This document shows positions 32,012-39,471 of a stretch of 42,189 nt of DNA, piece by piece. This stretch comes from Candidatus Desulfovibrio intestinigallinarum (GTDB lineage Bacteria > Desulfobacterota > Desulfovibrionia > Desulfovibrionales > Desulfovibrionaceae). Where the stretch lies: the NCBI GenBank assembly GCA_019114565.1, contig DXFI01000122.1, positions 1 through 42,189 of the forward strand, given 5' to 3'. A model generated the notes under the pieces. That model was not told the origin of the DNA, made no database searches, and worked only from the letters and a program-made list of their open reading frames with translations. A program made the translations under genes and the position numbers. Numbering within the stretch: the stretch's first letter is position 1; every line of letters starts with the position of its first letter.

Positions 32012-33541
32012 ATGAAAAATTTCCTCCGTTCCGGCAGCCGGTGGTTCCGACGGGCGGGTCTGGCCCTGTCGGCGCTCCCAATGCTTCTTCTGCCCGCCGG
32101 AGAAAGTCCCGCCGCCGATACCGACGCCGTGTCGTCACCCCGGAGGGGCTTCATCATGGACATGACGCCGTTTTTTGACGAGCGAAGCGGCCGTATCCGG
32201 GCCATCGCCCCGGAATGTCGCGCCGTGAGCGGCATCATTGAAGATCAGGCCTTTGTCTGGAGCCGGGATTTCGGCATGATTCGTATCCCGGTTCCGACGC
32301 CGGATTACGGCCAGAGCGATTTTCTGAGCGACGACGGCCGCGTCATGGCAGGTTTTCTCTCCCGTAACGACAGAGACTATCCCGCCGGCTACGGTCAGAC
32401 ATGGGCCAAGACCGGTTTTATCTGGTATTACAAGGCGAAAAGACATTTCATGTCCCGGCACGGGCTTATTGACGTGTACTGGCGCGGCCTGTCGGCCGAC
32501 GGTCGCGTCGCCTTCGGTCAGGGAAGCGAACCCGTCCCCGGCGCGCCCCGGCCTGACGCTTCCGGGGAGGAGCTGGAACGCTTCGCCAAAACGCCGCAGG
32601 GCAAAAAAGCCATGGAAAGGGGCTATGTGCACAACAGGCCGCTCTGGTTCGTCCGGGAAGGAACACGCTACAGAGAGGTTCCCCGATTCAAGAACGAGAG
32701 TACGCTTCCTCAGCGAATTCTGAGCCGCGACGGGGAAAAAATCATATATTTCTCGTGGGGCAAAAGTTTCGTCTACAATCTCAAAACCGGTAAAAAGCGG
32801 CAGCTGACCTTCGGCGGCGCCGTCGCGGGCGGCGAGCCCGGAAAAGAACGCAACCTCGTCCGGGCGGGCGATCCGGACAGCCCCCTGTTCCGCTGGGGGA
32901 GATCCCGCTTCTGGTTGGCCAACACCCTCCTTACGGACGCGAAAATATTCGCTTTGCAAAAGAAAAAGGAGCTGGACCTCGAAAGCCCGATGCTCCTTGA
33001 CTGGTACGTCAAGGAAATAGACGACTGCACGCCGAGCTTCGACGCGCGCTACAACCTGTGTCATATCCGGTTGCAGGAATACCGGCCGGACATAAGCCGT
33101 AACAGGCCGGTGCTGCCGGGCGGCTTCTGGCTGCTGGCCCGGCTGGACGACAAAGGCGGCGTCACCCTCATTACCGACGATGACGAGTTTGCGGGACCGC
33201 TGGACGGGGCGGAGGACATCAGCGACAACGGCAGGATCGCCCTTTACAGTCAGGCGCGCGAAATGCGCGTCTGGAATGAGGACATCCCGACTCCCGCCGG
33301 GTACAGGTATAGCAACGCGTGGACGCTCCGGGACTATCTGGCCTCATTCGGGCTTGAACTTCCTCCGAATCGAAGAATCTGGGACGCTGTTATGAGCCCG
33401 GACGGACGCTGCTTTTTCGGCATGCTCTCTGCCAAAGACGGAGAAAAGCAGTTTCCTTATGAGAAGTTTCTCGCCTGCACGGGCGAGGGTATCGAGCCGC
33501 CGTTCTGGACCCTGAGAGAAGAAAAGACCATACGCCCCTAG
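32012..33541 (+). CDS. Exported repeat protein 1 (beta-propeller/HAF-like), paralogue of the 34418 gene
   Basis: 509 aa. Signal peptide (RWFRRAGLALSALPMLLL ... ESPAADTD). Several segments of the type GLSADGRVAFGQGS, ILSRDGEKIIYFS, DISDNGRIALYS, AVMSPDGRCFFGML recur at intervals, like HAF repeats or blades of a propeller; no autotransporter barrel follows. Cys are few. Probably periplasmic or secreted. GGAGAAAAGC before the ATG is a good ribosome site. The middle (HFMSRHGLIDV to NRPLWFVREGTRY) is nearly identical to the paralogue even in DNA, while the ends and the region around residue 300 differ. Function unknown. Confidence 0.8.
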   Translation: MKNFLRSGSRWFRRAGLALSALPMLLLPAGESPAADTDAVSSPRRGFIMDMTPFFDERSGRIRAIAPECRAVSGIIEDQAFVWSRDFGMIRIPVPTPDYGQSDFLSDDGRVMAGFLSRNDRDYPAGYGQTWAKTGFIWYYKAKRHFMSRHGLIDVYWRGLSADGRVAFGQGSEPVPGAPRPDASGEELERFAKTPQGKKAMERGYVHNRPLWFVREGTRYREVPRFKNESTLPQRILSRDGEKIIYFSWGKSFVYNLKTGKKRQLTFGGAVAGGEPGKERNLVRAGDPDSPLFRWGRSRFWLANTLLTDAKIFALQKKKELDLESPMLLDWYVKEIDDCTPSFDARYNLCHIRLQEYRPDISRNRPVLPGGFWLLARLDDKGGVTLITDDDEFAGPLDGAEDISDNGRIALYSQAREMRVWNEDIPTPAGYRYSNAWTLRDYLASFGLELPPNRRIWDAVMSPDGRCFFGMLSAKDGEKQFPYEKFLACTGEGIEPPFWTLREEKTIRP

Positions 33542-33563
33542 GCTCAGGACTCATTATGTCTTT

Positions 33564-33780
33564 TTGAGGGGGAAGGAGCCCCTTTGCTCTGCTGTCGATG
33601 TCCGTAAGGCTCCTGCGTCGCCTAACGGACACGGCCTTCGGCCGCCCGTTGGGTCGCTGCTTGCGGCAAAAAGGGGCTCCTTCCCCCTCAAACTCCCCCA
33701 TCCTCCCCAAAACCCGCACACTGTGTCTCATAAGTAAAGATGGATATTTTTTGTAACATATAATGATATTTTATTTTTTA
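33564..33780 (+). repeat. F2 repeat, full copy (217 bp)
   Basis: Starts TTGAGGGGGAAGGAGCCCC 22 bp after the gene stop and ends ATATTTTATTTTTTA, directly against a 5'-truncated F1. Compared with the 30577 copy, the stem bases AACCCC/GGGGTT are AGCCCC/GGGGCT here, and GCCCGT/ACGGGC are GTCCGT/ACGGAC: paired changes that keep the stems. Absent at the matching place in unit 2, so it was probably inserted into an F1 repeat. Confidence 0.87.
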
Positions 33781-33906
33781 AGGTAAAACGCGGAGCTGCG
33801 GCACAGCGCCGCCCGGCCCGAAGTGAGCGGAAAAACCGTGTTTTTTCCACGAAACGACAGGCCGTATGGTTTGAAACGTACAGCATTTCAAACTGAAAAT
33901 GCTCCA
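33781..33906 (+). repeat. F1 repeat, 5'-truncated by F2
   Basis: Begins AGGTAAAACGCGG, the inner part of the first F1 hairpin, and runs to AAAATGCTCCA. The missing outer part (TAGAGCGTTT...) is replaced by the F2 repeat. Confidence 0.8.
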
Positions 33907-33980
33907 GGTCCCGCCTCCCGAAGCGCCCGCGCGGAGACGAAAAAGACGCGGCCGAAACGGAAAAAACGCTGAAAAAAGAC

Positions 33981-34009
33981 TTGCCAAGCGGCGCGGCTTC
34001 GCGTACAAG
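33981..34009 (+). promoter_or_regulatory. Promoter of tRNA-Leu copy 2
   Basis: TTGCCA, 17-base spacer, TACAAG; 10 bases before the tRNA. Confidence 0.65.
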
Positions 34010-34019
34010 GCTTTTTGTC

Positions 34020-34104
34020 GCCGAGGTGGTGGAACTGGTAGACACGCTATCTTGAGGGGGTAGTGGCAATAGCTGTGCGGGTTCGAGTCCCGCCCTCGGC
34101 ACCA
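34020..34104 (+). tRNA. tRNA-Leu(GAG), copy 2
   Basis: Identical in all 85 bases to copies 1 and 3, with encoded CCA and anticodon GAG. Part of tandem unit 1. Confidence 0.95.
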
Positions 34105-34119
34105 GTTCTGAAAGACGAT

Positions 34120-34149
34120 GGCTTCAGTCAAAAGACTGAAGCCTTTTTT
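34120..34149 (+). terminator. Terminator of tRNA-Leu copy 2
   Basis: GGCTTCAGTC pairs perfectly with GACTGAAGCC, loop of four, followed by six T. The stem sequence differs from the other two copies, so the duplication does not extend past GTTCTG. Confidence 0.88.
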
Positions 34150-34263
34150 ATTTGTTTCGCACAGCGCCGCCCTCCCCGGCATTCTGCGCATATGACCGGC
34201 GCACCTTCCCGCCCGCACGGATTGACCGCATCCGTCAATCCGGAATAGAGTTTTCAGACAGGC

Positions 34264-34381
34264 TGGAGCTTTTTCAGTTTGAAGCGATCCGCCTTTCAAA
34301 CCATACGGCCTGTCGTTTCGGGCCGGGCGGTGCTGTGCCGCCGCCCCGCGTTTTACCTTTTTCAAAGGCGAAACGTTCTGA
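34264..34381 (-). repeat. F1 repeat (inverted, internally shortened)
   Basis: About 118 bp from TGGAGCTTTTTCAG to AAACGTTCTGA. The third hairpin (GCGGAAAAACCGC part) is missing. It sits in the leader of exported protein 2, between its likely promoter region and ATG. Confidence 0.78.
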
Positions 34382-34417
34382 CATGCGGATTCCCCCACAG
34401 CCGACAAAGGAGAAAGC

Positions 34418-35908
34418 ATGAAGGATTTCCTCCGTTCCGGCAGCCGGTGGTTCCGACGGGCGGGTCTGGCCCTGTCGGCGCTCCCGATGCTTCTTCTGCC
34501 CGCCGGAGAAAGCCCCGCCGCCGATACCGACGCCGTATCCTCGCCCCCGAGGGGCTTTCTCATGGACATGACGCCGCTTTTTGACGAGCAAACCGGCCGT
34601 ATCCGGGCCATTGCCCCGGAATGTCGCGCCATTACCGGCATCATCAAAAGTCAGCCCTTTATCTGGAGCCGGGATTTCGGCATGATTCACATCCCGGTCT
34701 CGGCGCCGGATTACGGCATGGGCGTTTTTCTGAGCGACGACGGGCGCACCATGACGGGCTTTCTTTCCCGCAACGACAAAACCTATCCCGTCGGCTATGG
34801 TCAGACGTGGGCCCAGGCAGGCTTTATCTGGTATTACAAGGGAAAACGACATTTCATGTCCCGGCACGGGCTTATTGACGTGGACTGGCGCGGCCTGTCG
34901 GCCGACGGCCGTGTTGCCTTCGGAGAGGGAAAGGAACCCGTCCCCGGCGCGCCCCGGCCTGACGCTTCCGGGGAGGAGCTGGAACGCTTCGCCAGAACGC
35001 CGCAGGGCAAAAAGGCCATGGAAAGGGGCTATGTGCACAACAGGCCGCTCTGGTTCGTCCGGGAAGGAACACGCTACAGAGAGCTTCCCCGATTCTTGAA
35101 CGAGCGATCGCTTCCCCAGCGAATTCTGAGCCGCGACGGGAAAAAAATCATATATTTCCTGGAGGCCAACAGCTTCGTTCGCGATCTCAGAACAGGCAGA
35201 GACCGGCAGCTGACCTTCGGCGGCGTCGTTGCGGGCGGTGTGCCCGGGAAAGGACGCAATATTCTCCGGGCGGGCGATCCGGACAATCCCCTGTTCCGCT
35301 GGGGAAGACACAGACTTTTTCGGGACGGCCGCCTCTATACGGATGCGGAAATAGCCGCTTTGCAAAAGGATAAGGACTTGTCCCCCAGAAGTCCGATGCT
35401 CCTTGACTGGTACGTCAATGAAATAGCTGAATGCGTGCCGAGCTTCGACGCGCGCTACAATCTGTGCTATATCCGGCTGGAGCTGCACCGGCCAGGAGGC
35501 CCGGAGTACGCCATCAGGGTGCTGGCCCGGCTGGACGACAAGGGCGGGGCTCTCCCCATTGACGACGACGAAGCCGGATCGCTGTTTCTGGGAGACATCA
35601 GCGACAACGGCAGGATTGTGCTTTACCGGCGAAACCTTGAAATGCGCGTCTGGAACGAGGATATCCAGCCTCCCCGTCCGTTCAGCGGTTCGTGGAAGCT
35701 CCGGGACTATCTGGCCACGTTCGGGCTGAACCTTCCCGGGGATCGGGAAATCCAGGACGCCATCATGAGCCCGGACGGACGCTGCTTTTTCGGTACGCTC
35801 TCTGCCAAAGATGGCGAAAAGAGATTCCCCTATCAGGAATTTCTCGCCTGCACGGGCGAGGGCATCGAGCCGCCGTTCTGGACGCTGGAAAAGATACCGC
35901 GTCCGTAG
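34418..35908 (+). CDS. Exported repeat protein 2, paralogue of the 32012 gene
   Basis: 496 aa with the same signal peptide and repeat pattern (GLSADGRVAFGEGK, ILSRDGKKIIYFL, DISDNGRIVLYR, AIMSPDGRCFFGTL, then GEGIEPPFWTL at the end). GGAGAAAGC precedes the ATG. Compared with copy 1 it lacks a stretch near residues 350-370 (the YRPDISRNRPVLPGG region) and differs most around 240-330. The stop codon TAG is the first triplet of the following F1 repeat (TAGAGC). Function unknown; two similar but not identical exported proteins may bind different ligands. Confidence 0.8.
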   Translation: MKDFLRSGSRWFRRAGLALSALPMLLLPAGESPAADTDAVSSPPRGFLMDMTPLFDEQTGRIRAIAPECRAITGIIKSQPFIWSRDFGMIHIPVSAPDYGMGVFLSDDGRTMTGFLSRNDKTYPVGYGQTWAQAGFIWYYKGKRHFMSRHGLIDVDWRGLSADGRVAFGEGKEPVPGAPRPDASGEELERFARTPQGKKAMERGYVHNRPLWFVREGTRYRELPRFLNERSLPQRILSRDGKKIIYFLEANSFVRDLRTGRDRQLTFGGVVAGGVPGKGRNILRAGDPDNPLFRWGRHRLFRDGRLYTDAEIAALQKDKDLSPRSPMLLDWYVNEIAECVPSFDARYNLCYIRLELHRPGGPEYAIRVLARLDDKGGALPIDDDEAGSLFLGDISDNGRIVLYRRNLEMRVWNEDIQPPRPFSGSWKLRDYLATFGLNLPGDREIQDAIMSPDGRCFFGTLSAKDGEKRFPYQEFLACTGEGIEPPFWTLEKIPRP

Positions 35909-36049
35909 AGCCTTTCAACGTTGAAAGAGGTGAAACGCGAGGCGTCCAGCGCCGCCCGGCCCAAAGTGAGCGGAAAAGCCACGCTTTTTCCGCGAAACGG
36001 CAGGCCGTATGGTTTGAAATGCGAAGCATTGCAAACTGAAAATGCTCCA
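35906..36049 (+). repeat. F1 repeat whose first three bases are the stop codon of the upstream gene
   Basis: TAGAGCCTTTCAACG to AAAATGCTCCA. The following 110 bp up to the tRNA (GTCCCGTCTCCCGAAGCGCC...) match the DNA before tRNA copy 2. Confidence 0.83.
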
Positions 36050-36123
36050 GGTCCCGTCTCCCGAAGCGCCCGCGCGGGGACGAAAAAGACGCGGCCGGAA
36101 CGGAAAAAGCTCTGAAAAAGGAC

Positions 36124-36152
36124 TTGCCAAGCGGCGCAGCTTCGCGTACAAG
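36124..36152 (+). promoter_or_regulatory. Promoter of tRNA-Leu copy 3
   Basis: TTGCCA, 17-base spacer, TACAAG; 10 bases before the tRNA. One base differs from the copy 2 spacer. Confidence 0.65.
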
Positions 36153-36162
36153 GCTTTTTGTC

Positions 36163-36247
36163 GCCGAGGTGGTGGAACTGGTAGACACGCTATCTTGAGG
36201 GGGTAGTGGCAATAGCTGTGCGGGTTCGAGTCCCGCCCTCGGCACCA
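36163..36247 (+). tRNA. tRNA-Leu(GAG), copy 3
   Basis: Identical to copies 1 and 2, encoded CCA, anticodon GAG. Confidence 0.95.
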
Positions 36248-36260
36248 GTTCTGCAAGACA

Positions 36261-36292
36261 AGGGTTGTGGCATTTGCCGCAACCCTTTTTCT
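36261..36292 (+). terminator. Terminator of tRNA-Leu copy 3
   Basis: GGGTTGTGGCA pairs with TGCCGCAACCC followed by TTTTTCTTTT. Its stem resembles that of copy 1 (GGTCGTGGCAT). From here to 36542 (250 bp) I see no gene. Confidence 0.83.
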
Positions 36293-36542
36293 TTTATTCC
36301 CAGACTGGCAGCCCGTCCTGCCTCCCGGTTCCCGGCTTTTGCGGACCTGCCTCGTCCCCCTTGCCATCCGAGGCGCTCCTCCGCTCAACCGCACAGAATC
36401 TGCACTCCCCGCAACCTGCCGTTCCGGTGAACATGCATCCAAAGCCTGTTGCTCCGATACATTTTTTGCAACTGTGCGCCGGATCACAGCCTGCCCATGC
36501 CATATGGATAATACTGAAAAATATAACGCTATGGAGGTTCCT

Positions 36543-36953
36543 ATGAAGTGGTTTGTTCACATCTGCCTGGCACTGGCACTGCTGACTGTGGGTGCAAACG
36601 CCGCCCATGCGGAAACCTATCAGCTTTCCACCCATATTCTTGACATTACCCGGGGCAAACCGGCTCCGGGCGTGGACATTGTCCTTTTCAAGATGGATCA
36701 GGGCAAGGATACATGGAGCAAAGTGGCCGATGGCCGAACCGATAAAAATGGCCGCGTAGCGAACTTTCTGCCCGGAAAGAACAATGCGGGAATCTACAAG
36801 CTGCGCTTCGAAATTGCTCCTTACTTCAAGGCCCACAATGAGCCTTCACTTTATCCCTTTATGGAAATCGTCTTCGCCATCGAGGGCACAGGCCATTATC
36901 ACATCCCCCTTACGATGACGGCCAACGGCTACTCCACCTATCGCGGCAACTAG
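36543..36953 (+). CDS. Exported transthyretin-like protein / 5-hydroxyisourate hydrolase-like
   Basis: 136 aa from the ATG at 36543, which follows GGAGGTTCCT. Signal peptide ending AAHA-ETY. The mature 113 residues match the HIU hydrolase fold: LSTHILDITRGKPAPGVDI with the first His, DGRTDKNGR with the Arg, GHYHIPLTMT with the second His, and the C-terminal GYSTYRGN. The usual C-terminal signature is YRGS; here Asn replaces the Ser. The enzyme hydrolyses 5-hydroxyisourate in purine breakdown; periplasmic forms are known in enterobacteria. No urate oxidase or purine gene is near. The stop TAG is the start of an F1 remnant. Confidence 0.85.
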   Translation: MKWFVHICLALALLTVGANAAHAETYQLSTHILDITRGKPAPGVDIVLFKMDQGKDTWSKVADGRTDKNGRVANFLPGKNNAGIYKLRFEIAPYFKAHNEPSLYPFMEIVFAIEGTGHYHIPLTMTANGYSTYRGN

Positions 36954-36987
36954 AGCGTTTCACCTTTTTCAAAGCTAAAACGCTCCG
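36951..36987 (+). repeat. F1 remnant (hairpin only) overlapping a stop codon
   Basis: TAGAGCGTTTCACCTTT and AAAGCTAAAACGCTCC: only the first hairpin of F1, closed by an end-like GCTCC. Its TAG is the stop codon of the HIU-hydrolase-like gene. Confidence 0.65.
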
Positions 36988-37365
36988 GCCTTGACATCTC
37001 ATGTCCCAGAATCTAACATTTTATGTTTGATTTTACACAACCAGCTGTCCCGCCACGAAAAACAGTCGCAGGCTGCACCCCTTCCGCTGTCAGGCGGGAA
37101 AGACCGACTTGCCGGACTTTCCCGTACGCGCTATACACAGGCATCTCCAGAGCCCGGCACTCACTCCCGGAGCCACGGCTTCATGATAAAACATCCGCTC
37201 CCGGAGCGATTCCCGGCAACCATGCGCGTAAGGGCGAGAAGAGCAAGAAATGCGCATTGCGACAGCGAAACGACGCACTGTTCCGAGTCCTGGAGACGGC
37301 GCGATTTTTGAAACAGACGTTTCAAAAGCATCATGTTCACCTGTTTAACCCCTGCTGGAAGCTCT
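36988..37365. other. Intergenic stretch without recognisable feature
   Basis: About 380 bp between the HIU-hydrolase-like gene and the aminotransferase. Short plus-strand ORFs here have no ribosome site and no family look. No clear promoter pair, terminator or repeat seen beyond the F1 remnant at its left edge. Confidence 0.5.
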
Positions 37366-38466
37366 ATGAACATAACGCCGGTGACCCGTGCGACGCTGCC
37401 CCCGCTGGAAAGCTATCTGGAAAAGATCAGAGAAATCTTTTCCTGCCGCTATCTGACCAATAACGGCAAGAATGTCCGGGAACTGGAACAGTCGCTGACA
37501 GAATTTCTGGAGGTTCCGCAGCTGGCGCTCTGTACCAACGGAACGCTGGCCCTGCAGCTGGCCATCCGTATGCTCGGGCTCAACGGCAAGCCCGTCATCA
37601 CCACGCCCTTTTCCTATGTGGCCACCGTGTCCGCCCTGCTCTGGGAAGGCTGCGAACCAATCTTTGCCGATATTGATCCCCGCACGCTCTGCATTTCTCC
37701 CGAAGCCGTGGAGGCCTGCCTTGCCGAGCGCCCCGACGCCGCGGGCGTTCTGCCGGTGCATGTCTACGGCAATGCCTGCGACGTGACCGCTCTGGAGGAC
37801 ATCTGCCGCCGTCACGGCGTCGCCCTGCTGTATGACGCGGCCCACGCCTTCGGCTGCCGCATGCAGGGGCGCGGGCTGCTCGCCTGGGGCGATGCCGCGG
37901 CCGGAAGTTTTCATGCCACCAAGCTTTTCCATACCGTAGAAGGCGGCTGCGTGGCCTGCCACACGGAAGAAGCCGGAAAGCGCCTTGCGCTGCTGCGGGC
38001 TTTCGGCCATATCGGCGACGACTTCATCACCCTGGGCATCAACGCCAAGATGTCCGAAGTCCATGCCGCCATGGGCCTGTGCATGCTGCCGCTGCTGCCG
38101 GAGCTGATCCGCCGCCGCACCGAACTCTGCGCCGCCTATGACTCACTGCTGGACATGCCGCGCACCGGTCTTGCCAAACCTGTGCTGGCCGCCGGTCTGG
38201 AGTGGAATTACGCCTACTATCCCGTCATCTTCCCCGATCATGACGTGATGATGCGCTGTCTCGCCGCTCTCGGCAAGGAGCAGATCCACCCCCGCCGCTA
38301 CTTCTATCCCAGCCTGAACACTCTGCCCTATGTCCGCCATGTCCCCTGCCCTGTCAGTGAGGACATTGTGCAGCGTATCGCCTGCCTGCCGCTCTGGCCG
38401 GACATGGGCATGGACACGCTGGAACGGGTGGCCGCCATTCTGACAGCAACCCTCGGCAGAGCCTGA
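37366..38466 (+). CDS. DegT/DnrJ/EryC1/StrS-family PLP aminotransferase
   Basis: 366 aa from the ATG at 37366 (GGAAGCTCT in front). PLP-binding signs: ALCTNGTLALQLA (about 54-66), YDAAHAFGC with Asp157, and GSFHATKLFHTVEGG with the Schiff-base Lys186. These enzymes aminate keto-sugars for nucleotide-activated amino sugars of LPS, capsule or glycans. PFSYVATVSALLWEG and the short length agree with sugar aminotransferases such as WecE or FdtB/QdtB. No other sugar gene is adjacent, so the pathway must be completed elsewhere. Confidence 0.88.
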   Translation: MNITPVTRATLPPLESYLEKIREIFSCRYLTNNGKNVRELEQSLTEFLEVPQLALCTNGTLALQLAIRMLGLNGKPVITTPFSYVATVSALLWEGCEPIFADIDPRTLCISPEAVEACLAERPDAAGVLPVHVYGNACDVTALEDICRRHGVALLYDAAHAFGCRMQGRGLLAWGDAAAGSFHATKLFHTVEGGCVACHTEEAGKRLALLRAFGHIGDDFITLGINAKMSEVHAAMGLCMLPLLPELIRRRTELCAAYDSLLDMPRTGLAKPVLAAGLEWNYAYYPVIFPDHDVMMRCLAALGKEQIHPRRYFYPSLNTLPYVRHVPCPVSEDIVQRIACLPLWPDMGMDTLERVAAILTATLGRA

Positions 38467-38489
38467 CATTGGGGGCGACGCAGCCCCGA

Positions 38490-38635
38490 TAGATCTTTTC
38501 CAGCTTGAAACGCTTCGCCTTCCAAAACATACGGCCTGTCGTTTCGCGGAAAAAAGCTGTTTTTCTGCTCAATTCGGGCCGGACGGCGCTGTGCCGAGGC
38601 CTCGCGCTTTACCTTTTCAAAGGTAAAACGCTCTA
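38490..38635 (-). repeat. F1 repeat, full copy (inverted)
   Basis: 146 bp from TAGATCTTTTCCAG to AAAACGCTCTA. The first hairpin reads GTTTTACC/GGTAAA in this copy against GTTTCACC/GGTGAA in others, a paired C-G to T-A change. It lies between the converging 3' ends of the aminotransferase and trmO genes. Confidence 0.82.
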
Positions 38636-38641
38636 AGCCTT

Positions 38642-39163
38642 TCACGACGTTTCGCCGTCATCCTTTATCCTTTCCTTGTCGAAATCCCGCCTGCCTCGCT
38701 TCCGGGCGTCCTCTTCGCTGACTTCGTCCTGCCAGCCGTTCCGGGTATCGGGGATGCAGTCAAAACGCGCCGCATAGGGTTTGATATCCAGCAGCGGCGT
38801 CCCGTCCAGAATATCCACCCCGCTGATGCGCAGTATATTACCTTCACGTCCCAGCAGGCGGACAATGCTCATGCCCAGCGGATTGGGACGGCAGGACGCG
38901 CGCGTGGCAAAAAGACCGCGCTCCACATCCTGAAGAAAGGGTTTGACCAGCAGCGACGCCGCCGGCGCCTGATGCAGATAATATAAAAGGTAAATGTGAG
39001 AGTACCCCTCGATATCCTGCAAACCGGCGGCATACTCGGGAAAGACTTCCACCGTTCCTTCACAGTCGGCGGCATAGCAGGGCTGTATGGGCGTTTTTGC
39101 GGCTTCCCTGTGCCGGGAATGCACAATGCCTATGGGTCTGAAGACAACTTCCGAAGCTCTCAT
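38642..39163 (-). CDS. trmO: TrmO (TsaA/YaeB) tRNA N6-threonylcarbamoyladenosine methyltransferase
   Basis: 173 aa from the ATG at 39163 (GGAAGGTGG in front). The ORF-track protein has 95 extra N-terminal residues translated from an F1 repeat and spacer. FRPIGIVHSRHREAAKTPIQ, GYSHIYLLYYLHQA, SCRPNPLGMSIVRLL and ILDGTPLLDIKPY are the classical TrmO motifs in order. It methylates t6A37 in certain tRNAs (tRNA-Thr in E. coli) using SAM. The C-terminal about 30 residues are charged. Divergent from the orf-cstA operon. Confidence 0.92.
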   Translation of the reverse strand: MRASEVVFRPIGIVHSRHREAAKTPIQPCYAADCEGTVEVFPEYAAGLQDIEGYSHIYLLYYLHQAPAASLLVKPFLQDVERGLFATRASCRPNPLGMSIVRLLGREGNILRISGVDILDGTPLLDIKPYAARFDCIPDTRNGWQDEVSEEDARKRGRRDFDKERIKDDGETS

Positions 39164-39314
39164 CCACCTTCCTCCCCGTACACAGCCGACGGCTCCCGCC
39201 GAAAACCCTTTCCGGCATTCCGCCGCAAGGGTTTTCGCTGGAAAATGCCGCCGGACTGGTATACGTTTCTTCCACCCCTCCAGTAAGGGGGCTTTTTTCT
39301 TGCACACGTGCGGA

Positions 39315-39463
39315 TAGAGCGTTTCAACTTTGAAAAAGGTGAAACGCGGAGGCGGCGGTACGGCGCCGCCCGGCCCAAAGAGAGTGGAAAAACCGCGTTT
39401 TTTCCGCGAAACGACAGGCCGTATGGTTTGAAATGCAAAGCATTTCAAACTGAAAATGCTCTA
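39315..39463 (+). repeat. F1 repeat, full copy between divergent genes
   Basis: 149 bp from TAGAGCGTTTCAAC to AAAATGCTCTA. It ends 8 bp before the ATG of the next gene and fills most of the divergent intergenic region, so any promoter for that gene overlaps it. Confidence 0.87.
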
Positions 39464-39471
39464 GTTCCAGT

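Larger units (their letters stand above)
31901..34110. repeat. Tandem duplication, unit 1 (exported protein gene + tRNA-Leu)
   Basis: From GGATTGACCGCATCC to the GTTCTG after tRNA copy 2. It matches unit 2 (34219-36253) over the gene leader, gene, F1 repeat, tRNA promoter and tRNA. Differences: an F2 repeat is present only here, the F1 repeat in the gene leader is reduced to 30 bp, and the gene is 13 codons longer. Confidence 0.8.
34219..36253. repeat. Tandem duplication, unit 2 (exported protein gene + tRNA-Leu)
   Basis: From GGATTGACCGCATCC to GTTCTG after tRNA copy 3; see unit 1 for the differences. Confidence 0.8.

Noticed and set aside
36991-37463. Plus-strand ORFs of 106 and 146 aa before the aminotransferase gene
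   Set aside because: No ribosome site, no hydrophobic or family pattern, and one overlaps the aminotransferase start out of frame.
39279-39301. CCCCT-CCAGTA-AGGGG followed by a T-run as terminator
   Set aside because: Stem of only five pairs and no plus-strand gene upstream that would need it.
39164-39448. N-terminal extension of TrmO in the ORF track (95 residues)
   Set aside because: Translated from an F1 repeat and spacer; a strong ribosome site and the family start are at 39163.
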